Assembly: GCA_963756025.1 (NCBI GenBank)
Contig: CAVWMF010000001.1
Location: 372,001 to 436,000 of the forward strand
Reading direction: 5' to 3'
Length of the DNA: 64,000 nt
Source: Bog-473 sp963756025
GTDB taxonomy: Bacteria > Actinomycetota > Acidimicrobiia > Acidimicrobiales > RAAP-2
Shown here one piece after another: positions 31,834-41,689 of the stretch; the first letter of the stretch is position 1; each line of letters starts with the position of its first letter. The notes beneath the pieces are model-generated. The model did no database searches and had not been told where the DNA came from. It was given only the letters and a program-made list of their open reading frames with translations. A program made the position numbers and the translations under genes.

Positions 31834-32820
31834 TCAGACCGTGGGGCCGCCCAGCCAGCCGCGCTTTTTGAACAGCATGTAGAGAAGGACGACGGCGACG
31901 ACCTCGGTGCCGAGCCCGATGACCCAGAACGTCCAGGCGGGGGAAATGAGGTGGGTCACGAGATAGGTGAAGTTCTGCCCGAAGAAGCCGGTGAGGAAGC
32001 TCAGGGGCAGGAACACCGTCGCGATGATGGCCAGTTGCTTCATCACCACGTTGAGCCGGTTCGACACCGTGGAGAGATGCGTGTCCATGACACTGCTCAA
32101 GAGGTCCCGGTAGCTGTCGACCAGGTCGGCCAGGCGGATGAGGTGGTCGTAGAGGTCACGGAAGTACCGCACCGCCTCGTCGGTCATGCCCGGTATGTCG
32201 GACACGCCCGAGTTGATGCTGGCCATCATGTCGCGTTGCGGCGCAATGACCTTGCGCATGTTCATGAGGGCGCGCTTCATGTCGAACAGCTCACCCAGCT
32301 GCGCTTCGGTGGGGGCTTTGAGGATGTCGTCTTCGAGGGAGTCGATCTTCTCGTCGAAGTCGTTGAGGACCGGAAAGAAGCCGTCGACGAGCGCGTTCAT
32401 GATCAGGTAGACGATGACGATCTGGGGCGCCGCACCGCTGGCCGAGAGCTTGTGTTGGGCGATCCGTTCCCGCACGGCACGCACCGAGGAGCACCCGGGG
32501 CGGTGGACGGTGACGACATAACTGTCGTTCCAGAACAAGTGCACCTCGGCCTGGCCGTTGTCGGTCGGGTCTGCTCCCCGGGCCACGAGGTAGACGAAGT
32601 CGTCGAAGTCGTCGAAACGGGGTCGTTGGGCGAACCTTTCGGCGGCTGCCACGGCGAGCGGGTGGAAGCCGAAGTGGACGCTGAGCAGTTCCTTCACCGT
32701 GTCGTCGGTGGCGTCATCGTCGAGGTCGAGCCAGAAGAACTGCTTCCCGGCCAGAGCGGCCAGGACGTTCTCGGTGGTGGCCTCGGTGTCCGTCCCGTTC
32801 TGTGTGAGCGTGCCCTTCAT
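31834..32820 (-). CDS. CorA-family divalent cation transporter, GQN variant
   Basis: A pentameric inner-membrane metal channel with an N-terminal cytosolic domain, a long helix and two C-terminal membrane helices. The protein has 328 residues. The pore signature after the first helix is normally GMN, but here it reads FFGQNF, with Gln at residue 282. The next loop and helix are normal and end in a basic tail (FKKRGW). GxN variants occur in CorA/ZntB relatives and may change selectivity, so Mg2+ should not be assumed. It is convergent with the patatin gene. Confidence 0.88.
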   Translation of the reverse strand: MKGTLTQNGTDTEATTENVLAALAGKQFFWLDLDDDATDDTVKELLSVHFGFHPLAVAAAERFAQRPRFDDFDDFVYLVARGADPTDNGQAEVHLFWNDSYVVTVHRPGCSSVRAVRERIAQHKLSASGAAPQIVIVYLIMNALVDGFFPVLNDFDEKIDSLEDDILKAPTEAQLGELFDMKRALMNMRKVIAPQRDMMASINSGVSDIPGMTDEAVRYFRDLYDHLIRLADLVDSYRDLLSSVMDTHLSTVSNRLNVVMKQLAIIATVFLPLSFLTGFFGQNFTYLVTHLISPAWTFWVIGLGTEVVAVVLLYMLFKKRGWLGGPTV

Positions 32821-32865
32821 GGCCCCAGTCTCACTCCCAGGTCAGCCCCAGGGTGGGATGGGGGG

Positions 32866-33792
32866 TTACGGCTCGGAGGCGGGCGGGGGCGGCAGCGGGG
32901 CCCCGGGGCGGCCCACCAGCGCGGTCTCGATGCGGTCCAGCCGGGTGTCGAGCTCACTGAGGCGGGCCCCGAGGTCCTCGTGGGCGGCTTGGAGCTGCGC
33001 CTTGTTGGCGTCGGTGTGCTCCTGGACGAAGAAGGAGGCCACCGTGGCGGTCAGGGTGCCGATGAGGCCGATGCCGACCAGCATGAGGATCACCGCCACC
33101 GCACGTCCCCCGGCGGTGACCGGGAAGCGGTCGCCGTAGCCGACGGTGGTCACGGTGACGACGGCCCACCACAGCGAGTCGGCGTAGGAGTGGATGTTCG
33201 AGCCGGCGGCGTCCTTTTCGAAAAGCAGGTCGACCCAGGCCCCGAGGAACAAGAGCCCCGTCGCGGTGAGGAGCACCCGGAACAGGCCGCGGTGACGCAG
33301 GATGGCCAAGAAGCGCGCCGCGCCCTCGCCCCACAGCACGGTTGTCTGCTCGACGCCGATGACACGTGAGACCTGGAAGACCGGGAGCACGACCAGCACC
33401 GGCTCGATGCGGCGGCAGGCGAAGTAGCGCCGGCGGTCGGGCACGACGATGTAGCGGACGAGACACTCGAGCACGACGACGAACCAGATGGCGAACAAGG
33501 CCACGACGAAGGCCTCGGAGGTGGCGCCCGTCGAGTGCGTGGTGAGGACGACGATCCCGCACACGGCCCACGCCACACCGAGGGCGGCCATGGGGAACCG
33601 CAGCGCGTGCTCGACCTTCTTCAGCCGTTCCCGGCGGCTGTCGGTCGGTCCCCGGCCCTCTTCGATCGATTGGGCCCGGCGGTCGGTTGCGGCCAGCTCG
33701 CGGGCGATCCGCTCCCGCTCCAGGCGCTCCAGGCGATGGATCCGCTGCAGGGCCGCCGAGGTCGCCTCGTTGCCTGCGGGTTGGGGGTCCAC
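32866..33792 (-). CDS. Voltage-gated-type potassium channel subunit
   Basis: A tetrameric K+ channel of about 308 residues. After a charged N-terminus come about five or six membrane helices, with basic residues in the segment RRRYFACRRIEPVL. The pore helix and filter are WWAVVTVTTVGYGDRFPVT, with the intact TVGYGD. The C-terminus forms a coiled coil (LGARLSELDTRLDRIETAL) and ends in Pro-rich sequence. The start is taken as GTG at 33792, next to a TTG at 33795. The CorA-like gene follows 45 bases downstream on the same strand. Confidence 0.88.
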   Translation of the reverse strand: MDPQPAGNEATSAALQRIHRLERLERERIARELAATDRRAQSIEEGRGPTDSRRERLKKVEHALRFPMAALGVAWAVCGIVVLTTHSTGATSEAFVVALFAIWFVVVLECLVRYIVVPDRRRYFACRRIEPVLVVLPVFQVSRVIGVEQTTVLWGEGAARFLAILRHRGLFRVLLTATGLLFLGAWVDLLFEKDAAGSNIHSYADSLWWAVVTVTTVGYGDRFPVTAGGRAVAVILMLVGIGLIGTLTATVASFFVQEHTDANKAQLQAAHEDLGARLSELDTRLDRIETALVGRPGAPLPPPPASEP

Positions 33793-33859
33793 CAATCGAC
33801 GAAGCTAATGCGTCGCTGCGCCGGTATCGGGGACACGTGCGCCGCGCGAGCATGGCCTT

Positions 33860-34015
33860 ATGGCATCCACTGAAGAACTCCTCGCTGCCCTCGACGAGCG
33901 GCTCCTCGACGCGATCAGGGGCAAGTCGACCCCCGAAGGCGTGGCGAAGCTGGCCGAAGCCCGGGCCTGGATCACCAACCCCGATCAACCGCACGGAGGT
34001 TCGCTCTCGACGTAG
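33860..34015 (+). CDS. Small acidic-helical protein, 51 residues
   Basis: A short frame from ATG at 33860: MASTEELLAALDERLLDAI, followed by KSTPEGVAKLAEARAWI. The heptad-like helices and normal codon pattern suggest a real gene, divergent from the channel by about 67 bases. No family is recognised, and the ribosome site is poor. Confidence 0.45.
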   Translation: MASTEELLAALDERLLDAIRGKSTPEGVAKLAEARAWITNPDQPHGGSLST

Positions 34016-34063
34016 GCGACACACCGACGTCAGCGGAACACGGACGTCAGGTCGACACGGACC

Positions 34064-35197
34064 TCAGACGAAGCGGGACGGGTCCAGCTCGTCGGGGACG
34101 CCGGTGCGGCCGGGTTCGTCGAGGATGTGCTCGGCCAGGAGTTTGGCGCTGTAGGGACCCAGCAGCAGCCCGTTGGCCCCGTGGCCCGTCGCCACCCAGA
34201 CGTTGTCCCATCCCGGGACGACGCCGAGCACCGGGCGGTCGTCGGGTGAGCTCGGGCGCAGGCCCACCCTGGTCTGCACGTAGGACGCGTCGGCCAATCC
34301 GGGGGCGACGACGAGGCATTCGCGGAGGAGTTCGTGCAGGCCCGCCGCGGTGACGGTGACCGAGAAGCCCGCGCCCGGTTCGAAGGTCCCCCCGCAGGCC
34401 ACCCGGCCTCCGGGCCACGGCACGAGGTAGTGCGAGAGCAGCGGCTGCACGATCGGCCACCCCCCGCTCTCCTCTGTCGTGGCCAGATGCACGATCTGTC
34501 CCTTGGTGGGGGTGATGGGGAGAGCGCATCCCAGCCACTCCCCCATTGGCGCGCTCCAGGCGCCGCCGGCGATCGCCAGGGCCCCGCACCGCACCTCGTC
34601 GCCACCTTCGACCGCGACACTGTGGACGACGCCGGTCGACGACGTCCGCACGCCGGACACCGCTCCCGCCACCATGCGCACACCGCGCGCCAGCGCGGCC
34701 TGGCGCAACGCGTCGGCCATGCCGCGGCCGTCGATGCGCGCCGCGCCCGGATAGTGCAGGGCCCGGTGCACCGTGCCCAAAGGAGGGAACAGTGCGACGG
34801 CGTCCGCCGCGGTGATCTCGCGCACCCGCCCCTCGGCCCGACCGAGCACGCGTTCGGCAAAGGGACCGAACCAAGGTTCCTCGCTCTCGCGCAGCCCGAT
34901 GGACAGGAGCCCGCACGTGGCATAGCCCGACGCATCGGTCGAAACACCATCGCCCCGGAGGCGCTCGAGCAACCGCGGGTAGTGATCGCCGGCCCCGTGG
35001 GTCATCTCCCACCAGAACGGCTCGGTGGTCGGATGGGTGTCGGGCGCCAGAATGCCCGCGCCGGCATCGGTGGCCCGTCCCGGATAGCCGGCGTCGATCA
35101 GCGTGACCTGCGCGCTCCGGCTGACCAGTTCGTAGGCCAACGACAGGCCGACGAGCCCTCCCCCGGCGATGGCCACGTCACAGGTCTCTCCGGTCAC
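34064..35197 (-). CDS. FAD-dependent D-amino acid/glycine oxidase family protein
   Basis: A second ThiO/DAO-fold oxidase of 377 residues. The FAD loop is VAIAGGGLVGLSLAYEL, and the C-terminal motif reads RVGLRPSSPDDRPVLG and ATGHGANGLLLGP. It is clearly related to the thiO product but diverged, and no thiamine gene is next to it. It might act on another amine or on D-amino acids. The start is GTG at 35197. It faces the small 51-residue gene tail to tail, with 48 bases between. Confidence 0.88.
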   Translation of the reverse strand: MTGETCDVAIAGGGLVGLSLAYELVSRSAQVTLIDAGYPGRATDAGAGILAPDTHPTTEPFWWEMTHGAGDHYPRLLERLRGDGVSTDASGYATCGLLSIGLRESEEPWFGPFAERVLGRAEGRVREITAADAVALFPPLGTVHRALHYPGAARIDGRGMADALRQAALARGVRMVAGAVSGVRTSSTGVVHSVAVEGGDEVRCGALAIAGGAWSAPMGEWLGCALPITPTKGQIVHLATTEESGGWPIVQPLLSHYLVPWPGGRVACGGTFEPGAGFSVTVTAAGLHELLRECLVVAPGLADASYVQTRVGLRPSSPDDRPVLGVVPGWDNVWVATGHGANGLLLGPYSAKLLAEHILDEPGRTGVPDELDPSRFV

Positions 35198-35333
35198 GAC
35201 CCGGCAGGTTACGGGGAGTGGGCGTCGTACGCATCCTGGGTGGGCACCACTCTCCCCGGCCACCGGCCGGCACCAGGCAACTTTGGGGCGCGACCTACTT
35301 GCAGCAATGGCTCGCGGCGTCTGCGAGCGCATC

Positions 35334-38300
35334 TCAGAGCGCTGGCAGTCCCCTTTCCGCATGGTCGGACGAGTGGGGAGAGCCGAGGACCTCGGGAGAC
35401 CTGGGTATCTCGATCCGACGGTCCAACAGCGCTTCCAGCGCATCAGCGGGGAGCGGGTGGGCGAAAAGAAACCCCTGACCGTATTTGCAACCGAGGCCCT
35501 CGAGTTGCGAGACCTGCGAGGGAATCTCGATTCCCTCTGCGATACCGAGCAGGCCGAGATTGCGCCCCATGGAGACGATTGTGTCCAAGAGGGCCATGCC
35601 GTTTCCCTTGTCCATATCCCTCACAAAGGCGCGGTCGATCTTGAGCGTCCCCAGCGGGAACTGGTGGAGGTAACTGAGTGACGAGTATCCCGTTCCAAAG
35701 TCGTCGAGCGCGAGCGTGATGCCGCGTTCTTGGAGCGTCCGCAAGAGGAGCAAGACCGAGTCATCCTCTTCGAGGAGTGCGCCTTCGGTGATCTCCAGCG
35801 TGAGCACGCCGGGGTCGAGGCCGTGTGCCGTGAGGACCTCGTCGACCATTTTTGCGAAGTGTTGATCGTGCAGTTGGCGGGGGGACACGTTCACGCTCAT
35901 CCGCAGGTCGCGGGCATTGGGGTTGCTCCGCCGCCAGTGGCTCAGGTCGGCGCAGGCCTGGTCGAGCACCCACCGCCCCAAGGGGACGATGAGCCCGGAC
36001 TCCTCGGCGATCGGGATGAACTCGGACGGGAGCAGAAGACCCCGTTGCGGATGATCCCAACGGGCCAGCGCCTCGACGCCGACGATCCGACCGTCGTGCA
36101 ACTCGACGATCGGCTGGTAATACACCAGGAGCTCGTCGCGCGCGACCGCCTGTTCGAGCTCGGTTCGCTCCTGCACCCGCATGAGCACGGCTTGATGAAG
36201 ACTGGGCTCGAAGAACCGGAACGTGCGCTTTCCGGCATTCTTGGCGGCATAGAGCGCCAGGTCGGCTTCTCGGAGGAGGTCGGCGGCGTTACTGCCGGAG
36301 CTCGACCTCGTCGAGGCTATGCCCACGGTCGCGCTCGCATTCATGTCGCTGTTCGCCACGGCGAAGGGAGCCCCGAAGACGTCGAGCACACGCTCCGCCA
36401 GCGCAGTCACCGCTTCGGTCTCCGATCCGTCGAATTCCGCACAGATCGCGAACTCGTCCCCACCGAGGCGGGCCGCAGTGTCACCGTGGCGCATGAGCCC
36501 GGTCAGCCGGCTGCCCACTTGCATCAGCAGTTCGTCACCCGCCCCATGCCCGAAGGTGTCGTTCACGAGCTTGAAGTCATCGAGATCGAGAAGCAGGACC
36601 GCCACCGATGTGGCCTCTCGTTCTCTTCTCCCCAAGGCATGCTCGACACGATCGTTGAACAGGTCCCGGTTGGCCAGGTTCGTCAGACTGTCATGGAAGG
36701 CCCGGTGACGGAGCTCGCTCTCGAGGTTCCTTCGTTCGGTCACATCTCGCAAGGTGAGAACGACGCCGGCGATGTGGACATCAGCGGACAGGTCACTTCC
36801 GGTCACTTCCATCACGAGCCACCGGCCGTCGGCGTGGCGGACCTGCCATTCGGCCCGCATGGCGCCCGTGCGGCGCCCTGAGATCATCGACTCAACCAGT
36901 GCGAGGGCCGGCGTGGCATCGTCGGGGTGCAGGAGGTCACGCAACTTCTTTGCTTCCACCGTTTGACGCGCATAGCCGAGGACGCTCGATACGGAAGGCG
37001 TTTCCGCGCTGAGCCCGCCGTCTGCCTGGACGATCAGGATCACGTCCGACGCGTTTTGCACGAGCGAGCGAAACTTCGCTTCGCTCCGCCGCTCGTAGAG
37101 GATCATCGAGAGCTCCACCCGCTCGATGGCCAGTGAAACCGGCGCGGCCATGGCTTCGAGGATGGTCAGGGTGTCGAGCGAGAGGTCCGTCTTGTGGGAG
37201 ATGAGAATCTGCCGACGGACGCCCTGTACGTCGGCGAGGGCAATCTGGGTCCAGTAGTGCGCGCTGTCGATGATGGCGGACGGCATCTTGGGGAACGTGA
37301 CCTTCAAGCCACCGTGTGCCTGATCGCGCTGGTGGAGGACGACACTACAGCCCGCAAGGAGGGTCGGGATCGACCCGACAACCCGTTCGCCTTCAGCGCC
37401 ACGTTGCGTGAGCAGACAGGCTCCCGAACTGTCTCCGACGATCGCCGCGACCGCACTCAGCGAGACCGAGACGACCTCGTTCAGCTCCGTCGTGCCCAGG
37501 AGGCGTTCACCGAGGTCGCGAAGAATGTGCTCTCGTTGGGCGAGCGCCGCCCGGCTTTGGGCCAGTCCGGTGATTCTCAGCATGACGAGGATGAACAGCA
37601 GCGCGGAGACCGTACCGATGAGCGCACCGTCGTCGACCCTTGGGTTGAGGACGGAGCGCGCCACAACGAGGGCGGGGGCGATCAGGGTTGACACGCTTAT
37701 CGCGATCAGCGACGTGGGGCTGAGCGGGCGGCTCGGTTGTTTTTCGGTCACCTCCCGCATCGACGGGTGGAGAGCGGCCGTCCCTCCGAGCACGAAGAAG
37801 GCGACGCACCCCAGGGCGGTACGCCCACCGACCGACAAGTGCCCGTGGAGTTGGTTCCATCGGTAGATCGAGTCTGCGGTGAGGAAGCCGATCCCTCCGG
37901 CTGAGAGGAGCGTCACTGAGGTATTGCGCCGCACGCCGCCCAGCAACAGCCGGGCGAGCAAATACAGAATGACGATGTCACCGATCGGGTACGCCATGGA
38001 CACGGCCTTCGTCAAGAAGGTCAGCTGCGGGGCACGGACATACGGCTCAATCAGATAGATCCATGACAACAGGGCCAGGCCGATGGTGACGATCAGGGAG
38101 TCGAGAAGTGCGCCGACATTGCGTTCGCGGCTCTGGGCCCGCACCAACAGGAACAACCCGATGGCAAGCAGCGGGTAGGCCATCAGGTAGAAAACGTTGG
38201 CGACCGACGGGAACGGGTTGTTCTCGTGGAAGAACCTGGTCAGGACATCGTAGGTAATGCCGCCGCTGATGAAGGCGAACTGTGCGAGGGCGATGAGGAA

Positions 38301-38606
38301 CCAGGGCGCTCGACGTGCCGGTCGGTTCTTCGCCACTCCAACGACGATCGCCACGGTGGAGCAGATCCCCATTGCGCCCCAGAGGTAGATGTGGTCCCGG
38401 GGGAGGGCGAAGATGGCGGCGATCAACGGCACGTTGGCGAGGAGGTACAGCCAGTGCCAGCGAATGCGCGAAGCGCCCTCCGTGCGTTCGGAGGGAGGGT
38501 CGACCCGGTGTTCTGGAACGCTGACGGCCTGGCTCATGCGCGGCACCCGCGGGGGAGGCGGGCGGCCCCGTCGCCGGGGGGTGTCCAACCGGGACGACGT
38601 GAGCAC
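35334..38606 (-). CDS. Membrane GAF-PAS-GGDEF-EAL c-di-GMP enzyme
   Basis: A bifunctional c-di-GMP synthase and phosphodiesterase candidate of up to 1,090 residues. The N-terminus holds about eight to ten membrane helices (from RWHWLYLLANVP to about residue 350), then a GAF-like region, then a PAS domain (KFRSLVQNASDVI). The GGDEF signature RLGGDEFAICAEF is intact. The EAL domain has EALARWDHP, VNVSPRQL, DDFGTGYSSLSYL and QGFLFAHPLP, so the phosphodiesterase may also be active. One metal loop is unusual (EGIEIP instead of EGVET). The start may be GTG 38606 or ATG 38537. Confidence 0.9.
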   Translation of the reverse strand: MLTSSRLDTPRRRGRPPPPRVPRMSQAVSVPEHRVDPPSERTEGASRIRWHWLYLLANVPLIAAIFALPRDHIYLWGAMGICSTVAIVVGVAKNRPARRAPWFLIALAQFAFISGGITYDVLTRFFHENNPFPSVANVFYLMAYPLLAIGLFLLVRAQSRERNVGALLDSLIVTIGLALLSWIYLIEPYVRAPQLTFLTKAVSMAYPIGDIVILYLLARLLLGGVRRNTSVTLLSAGGIGFLTADSIYRWNQLHGHLSVGGRTALGCVAFFVLGGTAALHPSMREVTEKQPSRPLSPTSLIAISVSTLIAPALVVARSVLNPRVDDGALIGTVSALLFILVMLRITGLAQSRAALAQREHILRDLGERLLGTTELNEVVSVSLSAVAAIVGDSSGACLLTQRGAEGERVVGSIPTLLAGCSVVLHQRDQAHGGLKVTFPKMPSAIIDSAHYWTQIALADVQGVRRQILISHKTDLSLDTLTILEAMAAPVSLAIERVELSMILYERRSEAKFRSLVQNASDVILIVQADGGLSAETPSVSSVLGYARQTVEAKKLRDLLHPDDATPALALVESMISGRRTGAMRAEWQVRHADGRWLVMEVTGSDLSADVHIAGVVLTLRDVTERRNLESELRHRAFHDSLTNLANRDLFNDRVEHALGRREREATSVAVLLLDLDDFKLVNDTFGHGAGDELLMQVGSRLTGLMRHGDTAARLGGDEFAICAEFDGSETEAVTALAERVLDVFGAPFAVANSDMNASATVGIASTRSSSGSNAADLLREADLALYAAKNAGKRTFRFFEPSLHQAVLMRVQERTELEQAVARDELLVYYQPIVELHDGRIVGVEALARWDHPQRGLLLPSEFIPIAEESGLIVPLGRWVLDQACADLSHWRRSNPNARDLRMSVNVSPRQLHDQHFAKMVDEVLTAHGLDPGVLTLEITEGALLEEDDSVLLLLRTLQERGITLALDDFGTGYSSLSYLHQFPLGTLKIDRAFVRDMDKGNGMALLDTIVSMGRNLGLLGIAEGIEIPSQVSQLEGLGCKYGQGFLFAHPLPADALEALLDRRIEIPRSPEVLGSPHSSDHAERGLPAL

Positions 38607-38908
38607 CCACCTCGCCGCGCCGGTGCACCGGCATGTCTGCGTGCACCCCCTCAGTTGTCATCGTGACCCCTCGCAGCCAGGACAGCCCTGTGCGCGCACC
38701 TGTATGGGTTTACGCCGCCTGGGCAGTCTCGCTCCCGGTGCTCTACACGGAGCCGACCGCGCCCCAAATCGCGCCCAACTCCCATTTCCGGGGTGGTGCC
38801 CAGCCCTCCGGGCGGCTATGCGACGGTGACGCTCCGGGCCAGGTTCAGTGCGGTACTCGACCCCTCGCTCCCCCCGCCTGCGTGTCCGATCCCGCTACGT
38901 TGACGGTC
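38607..38908. other. Intergenic region without a convincing gene
   Basis: About 300 bases between two divergent genes. An open frame runs upstream of the LLM start, but its sequence does not look like family N-terminus. No repeat or strong palindrome was noticed. Confidence 0.35.
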
Positions 38909-39847
38909 GTGCGCTTCGTCACCGGTATGCCCGGCTTGAGCCGGTATCCGCCCGTCGAGCCGCCCTGGGCCCCGGAGATGTCAGCGTCGGACATGCAGCG
39001 GGTGGCTCGGGGCATCGACGACCTCGGGTTCGACGGCCTGCTGGTGCCCGAGCACATCGTGTTACCGCCCGATCTGGCCGGTGCCATGGGCGCCCACTGG
39101 CCGCACGCGCTCACGGCGATGTCGTTCCTGGCCGGTGCCACGAGTCGGCTCAGCGTGCTGTCGGCGGTCGTGATCCTGCCGCTGCACAACCCCGTGGTGC
39201 TGGCCAAGGAGATCGCCACCCTCGACGTCCTGAGCGGCGGCCGCCTGATCGTGGCATTCGGGGTGGGGCATGCGGCCGAGGAGTTCGAGGCACTCGGCGT
39301 GCGCTTCGATCAGCGTGGGCGTATGGCGGACGAGTACCTCGAGGCCATGTCCGTCCTCTGGACCGAGGACGAGCCGTCCTTCGACGGGCGCTTCGTCCGC
39401 TTCGCCGACATCCGCTTCGAGCCCAAGCCCGTCCAGAAGCCGCATCCGCCGATCTGGATCGGTGGCAACTCGCCCGCGTCACTCCGCCGCGCCGGGCGCT
39501 GGCAGGGTTGGTTCCCCTGGCAGGTGACGGCAGCCGACCTCCCCGCCCGCCTGGCCGCTTTGCGCAACGATCCGGCGTTCGCCGACGACGGGCGTCCCTT
39601 CGACGTGATGCTGCCGGTCTCCCCCGTCCGGGTCGACGAGCGAGATCACCGCCCCCTCGACGGCACTGGCGGCGCACCGGTCGCGCCGGCCAGTGCGCAA
39701 GCAGCGGTGGATGCCGTCGGCGCCCTGGCCGAGATCGGGGTCACCTGGACCTCGGTGCCGCCGCCGGGACCACCGACGCGGTCTGTCGACGAGTATCTAG
39801 ACCGGCTCGACTGGGTGGCCCGTGAGGTCATCGCCCATTTTCGCTGA
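38909..39847 (+). CDS. LLM class F420-dependent oxidoreductase
   Basis: An F420- or FMN-dependent TIM-barrel enzyme of about 312 residues. Marks are LGFDGLLVPEHIVLP, LSGGRLIVAFGVGHAAEEFEAL and PIWIGGNSPASLRRAGR, as in the TIGR03619-like group. The likely start is GTG at 38909, with a TTG at 38900 also possible. Its 3' end overlaps the convergent crotonase gene by 20 bases (39828-39847). It is one of four LLM genes in the window, and the four differ too much to be recent duplicates. Confidence 0.88.
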   Translation: MRFVTGMPGLSRYPPVEPPWAPEMSASDMQRVARGIDDLGFDGLLVPEHIVLPPDLAGAMGAHWPHALTAMSFLAGATSRLSVLSAVVILPLHNPVVLAKEIATLDVLSGGRLIVAFGVGHAAEEFEALGVRFDQRGRMADEYLEAMSVLWTEDEPSFDGRFVRFADIRFEPKPVQKPHPPIWIGGNSPASLRRAGRWQGWFPWQVTAADLPARLAALRNDPAFADDGRPFDVMLPVSPVRVDERDHRPLDGTGGAPVAPASAQAAVDAVGALAEIGVTWTSVPPPGPPTRSVDEYLDRLDWVAREVIAHFR

Positions 39848-40601
39848 CCCCCCGCCGCCCGTTGATCGCCGCCAGCCCTTCGAGGGCGAGCCCGTAGCCG
39901 AGGTCCGCCGCCAGGGCCCGCCGCAGCGGCTCCGTGAGGACGACGCGCGTGTAGCGCAAAGTCAGGTCCGGGGCCTGTGCCAGCCGGCGGGCCAACTCCC
40001 AGGCCCGGTCGAGCAGCCGGTCCGGTGGGAGCACCTCGGCCACGACGCCGCAGGCGAGCGCCTCCGCCGCTGAGATCTCGGCCCCGGTCAGGAGGAAGGA
40101 GCGTCCACGATTGGGCCCGAGCAGGAGGGGCCAGACCACGTGCACCCCGTCGCCGGGTACCGCACCACCCTGAAAATGGGCCGCGTCCTGAAAGACGGCC
40201 GTCTCGGCGGCCAGCACGACGTCGCCGAGCACGGCCAGCTCGGCATGGATCCGCGCCGGGCCGTTCACCACCGAGATGACGGGGATCTCAATGTCGAGAA
40301 GGGTGCGCAGGAGAGCCTTGCCCTCCCCGTAGATCTTGTCCCACCCCGCCGGCGTGCTGACGTCCCAACCGGCGCCGTCGCCGCGCACGCAGAAGTCGTC
40401 GCCGCTGCCGGCGAGGATCATGACCCGGTTCTGACGGTCGCGCCCAATGGCGCCGAAGAGCTCCGGCAGCTCCCGGTGCGCCGCCTCGTCCCAGACGAGG
40501 GACTCGCCCGGCGACGCGCCGAGGCGCACCTCGAGGATGCCGTCCTCACGGCGGAGGCGGGCCCGCGTGAAGCTGTGCTGGTAGTCGGCGAGGTCGGTCA
40601 T
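39828..40601 (-). CDS. Enoyl-CoA hydratase/isomerase (crotonase) family protein
   Basis: A 257-residue crotonase. The oxyanion hole strands are ILAGSGDDFCVRGDG and NGPARIHAELAVLGDVVLAAE, and the C-terminal helical region has TGAEISAAEALACGVVAEV. The Glu pair of enoyl-CoA hydratase is not clearly present: the first lies near HAEL, and the second position reads AVPGDG with Asp. Dienoyl-CoA isomerase or another reaction is possible. ATG at 40601. It may share a transcript with pspA, which ends 52 bases upstream. Confidence 0.82.
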   Translation of the reverse strand: MTDLADYQHSFTRARLRREDGILEVRLGASPGESLVWDEAAHRELPELFGAIGRDRQNRVMILAGSGDDFCVRGDGAGWDVSTPAGWDKIYGEGKALLRTLLDIEIPVISVVNGPARIHAELAVLGDVVLAAETAVFQDAAHFQGGAVPGDGVHVVWPLLLGPNRGRSFLLTGAEISAAEALACGVVAEVLPPDRLLDRAWELARRLAQAPDLTLRYTRVVLTEPLRRALAADLGYGLALEGLAAINGRRGVSENGR

Positions 40602-40653
40602 GGGATTTCTCGATTCGTCGGTTCCGGCGCCGGGCCCGATGGTCAGGGGCGTC

Positions 40654-41439
40654 TCACGACGCGCCGGGGGTGCCCGCAGGTTCTTCGGCGGCCGGTGCCG
40701 CGGCCGGTGCCGCGGCCAGCGCCTCGGGCGCCGGTGCCGCCGGCGCGGCGAGCTCTGCTTTGAGGGCGGCGAGCTCGTTGTCGACCGACGCGGCCTGGCC
40801 CACTTGGTCCAGCTCCTTTTGAATGTCGTCCCCGCCACCGCCGACGTCCTCGAGGACGCCGGACTCGAGGAGCTCGTCGAGGGCACCCGAACGGGCCTGC
40901 ATGGTGGCGATCTTGTCCTGGGCCCGCTGGAGGGAGGCGCCCGAGTCGCTGAACGACTTCGAGATGCCGGCGGCGCTCTCGTTGACCGAGGTGATCGCCG
41001 TGGCCGCGGTGTACTGCGCCTTCAGCGTCTCTTTCTGGGTGCGGAAGTCGTTGACCCGCTTCTGCAGGGCGTCCAGCGTCTTGGTGAGCTTCGCCTCTTC
41101 CTCGACCAGCTGCACCCGTTGCGGCTCCAGGGAGTCGATCTGCTCCTGGGCGACCGCCTTGCGCGACAGCGCTTCTTTGGCCAGGTCCTCCCGCCCCTGG
41201 CCCAGCGCCGCCTTGGCCTGGTCCTGCAGGTGGTCGATGGTGTGCTGGAACTGCTGCTCCTGCAGCTCGATGCTCTTGCGGGAGCCGGCCAGGTCGACCA
41301 GGGCCCGTCGCACCTGCGTGATCTGCTCGAGCATCTTCTCGTAGGAGAGGTCGAGCATCTCGTCGGGCTTCTCGGCCGCGTCGAGCGCCTTGTTGGCCTT
41401 GGCCTGTGCGATGTCGTGTGCACGCTGGAAGATGCCCAT
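40654..41439 (-). CDS. pspA: PspA/IM30 (Vipp1) family membrane-stress protein
   Basis: An ESCRT-III-like protein that coats and repairs the inner membrane. It is almost wholly helical, with the long coiled-coil hairpin typical of PspA (MLEQITQVRRALVDL, then Gln/Glu-rich heptads to about residue 200). The last 50 residues are Ala/Pro-rich and probably disordered. The N-terminal amphipathic helix (MGIFQRAHDIAQAK) is present. A strong ribosome site, GGGAGGG, precedes the ATG at 41439. No PspF-like activator is near, which is normal for Actinobacteria. Confidence 0.93.
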   Translation of the reverse strand: MGIFQRAHDIAQAKANKALDAAEKPDEMLDLSYEKMLEQITQVRRALVDLAGSRKSIELQEQQFQHTIDHLQDQAKAALGQGREDLAKEALSRKAVAQEQIDSLEPQRVQLVEEEAKLTKTLDALQKRVNDFRTQKETLKAQYTAATAITSVNESAAGISKSFSDSGASLQRAQDKIATMQARSGALDELLESGVLEDVGGGGDDIQKELDQVGQAASVDNELAALKAELAAPAAPAPEALAAAPAAAPAAEEPAGTPGAS

Positions 41440-41689
41440 GTTCCCTCCCTGGGGATCGGCGACTGCTTCTCAGGATAGATCTGATGACGCCGCGGCGGCG
41501 CGGCGACCGAAGGGCCGGAGCCCTCACAGCTACATTGCTCGGATGCATCTCCATGTTCTCCGGGGCCTTTTCGACCTGTATCGCGGGCCGGAGAACACGA
41601 AATGGGCCGCTCTGGCTGTGACGCCGGCCAGCGTCATCCGCTGAACGCTTGGTCGAGCCGACGGCCTCACGGAGAGGCCACCCCCAAGC

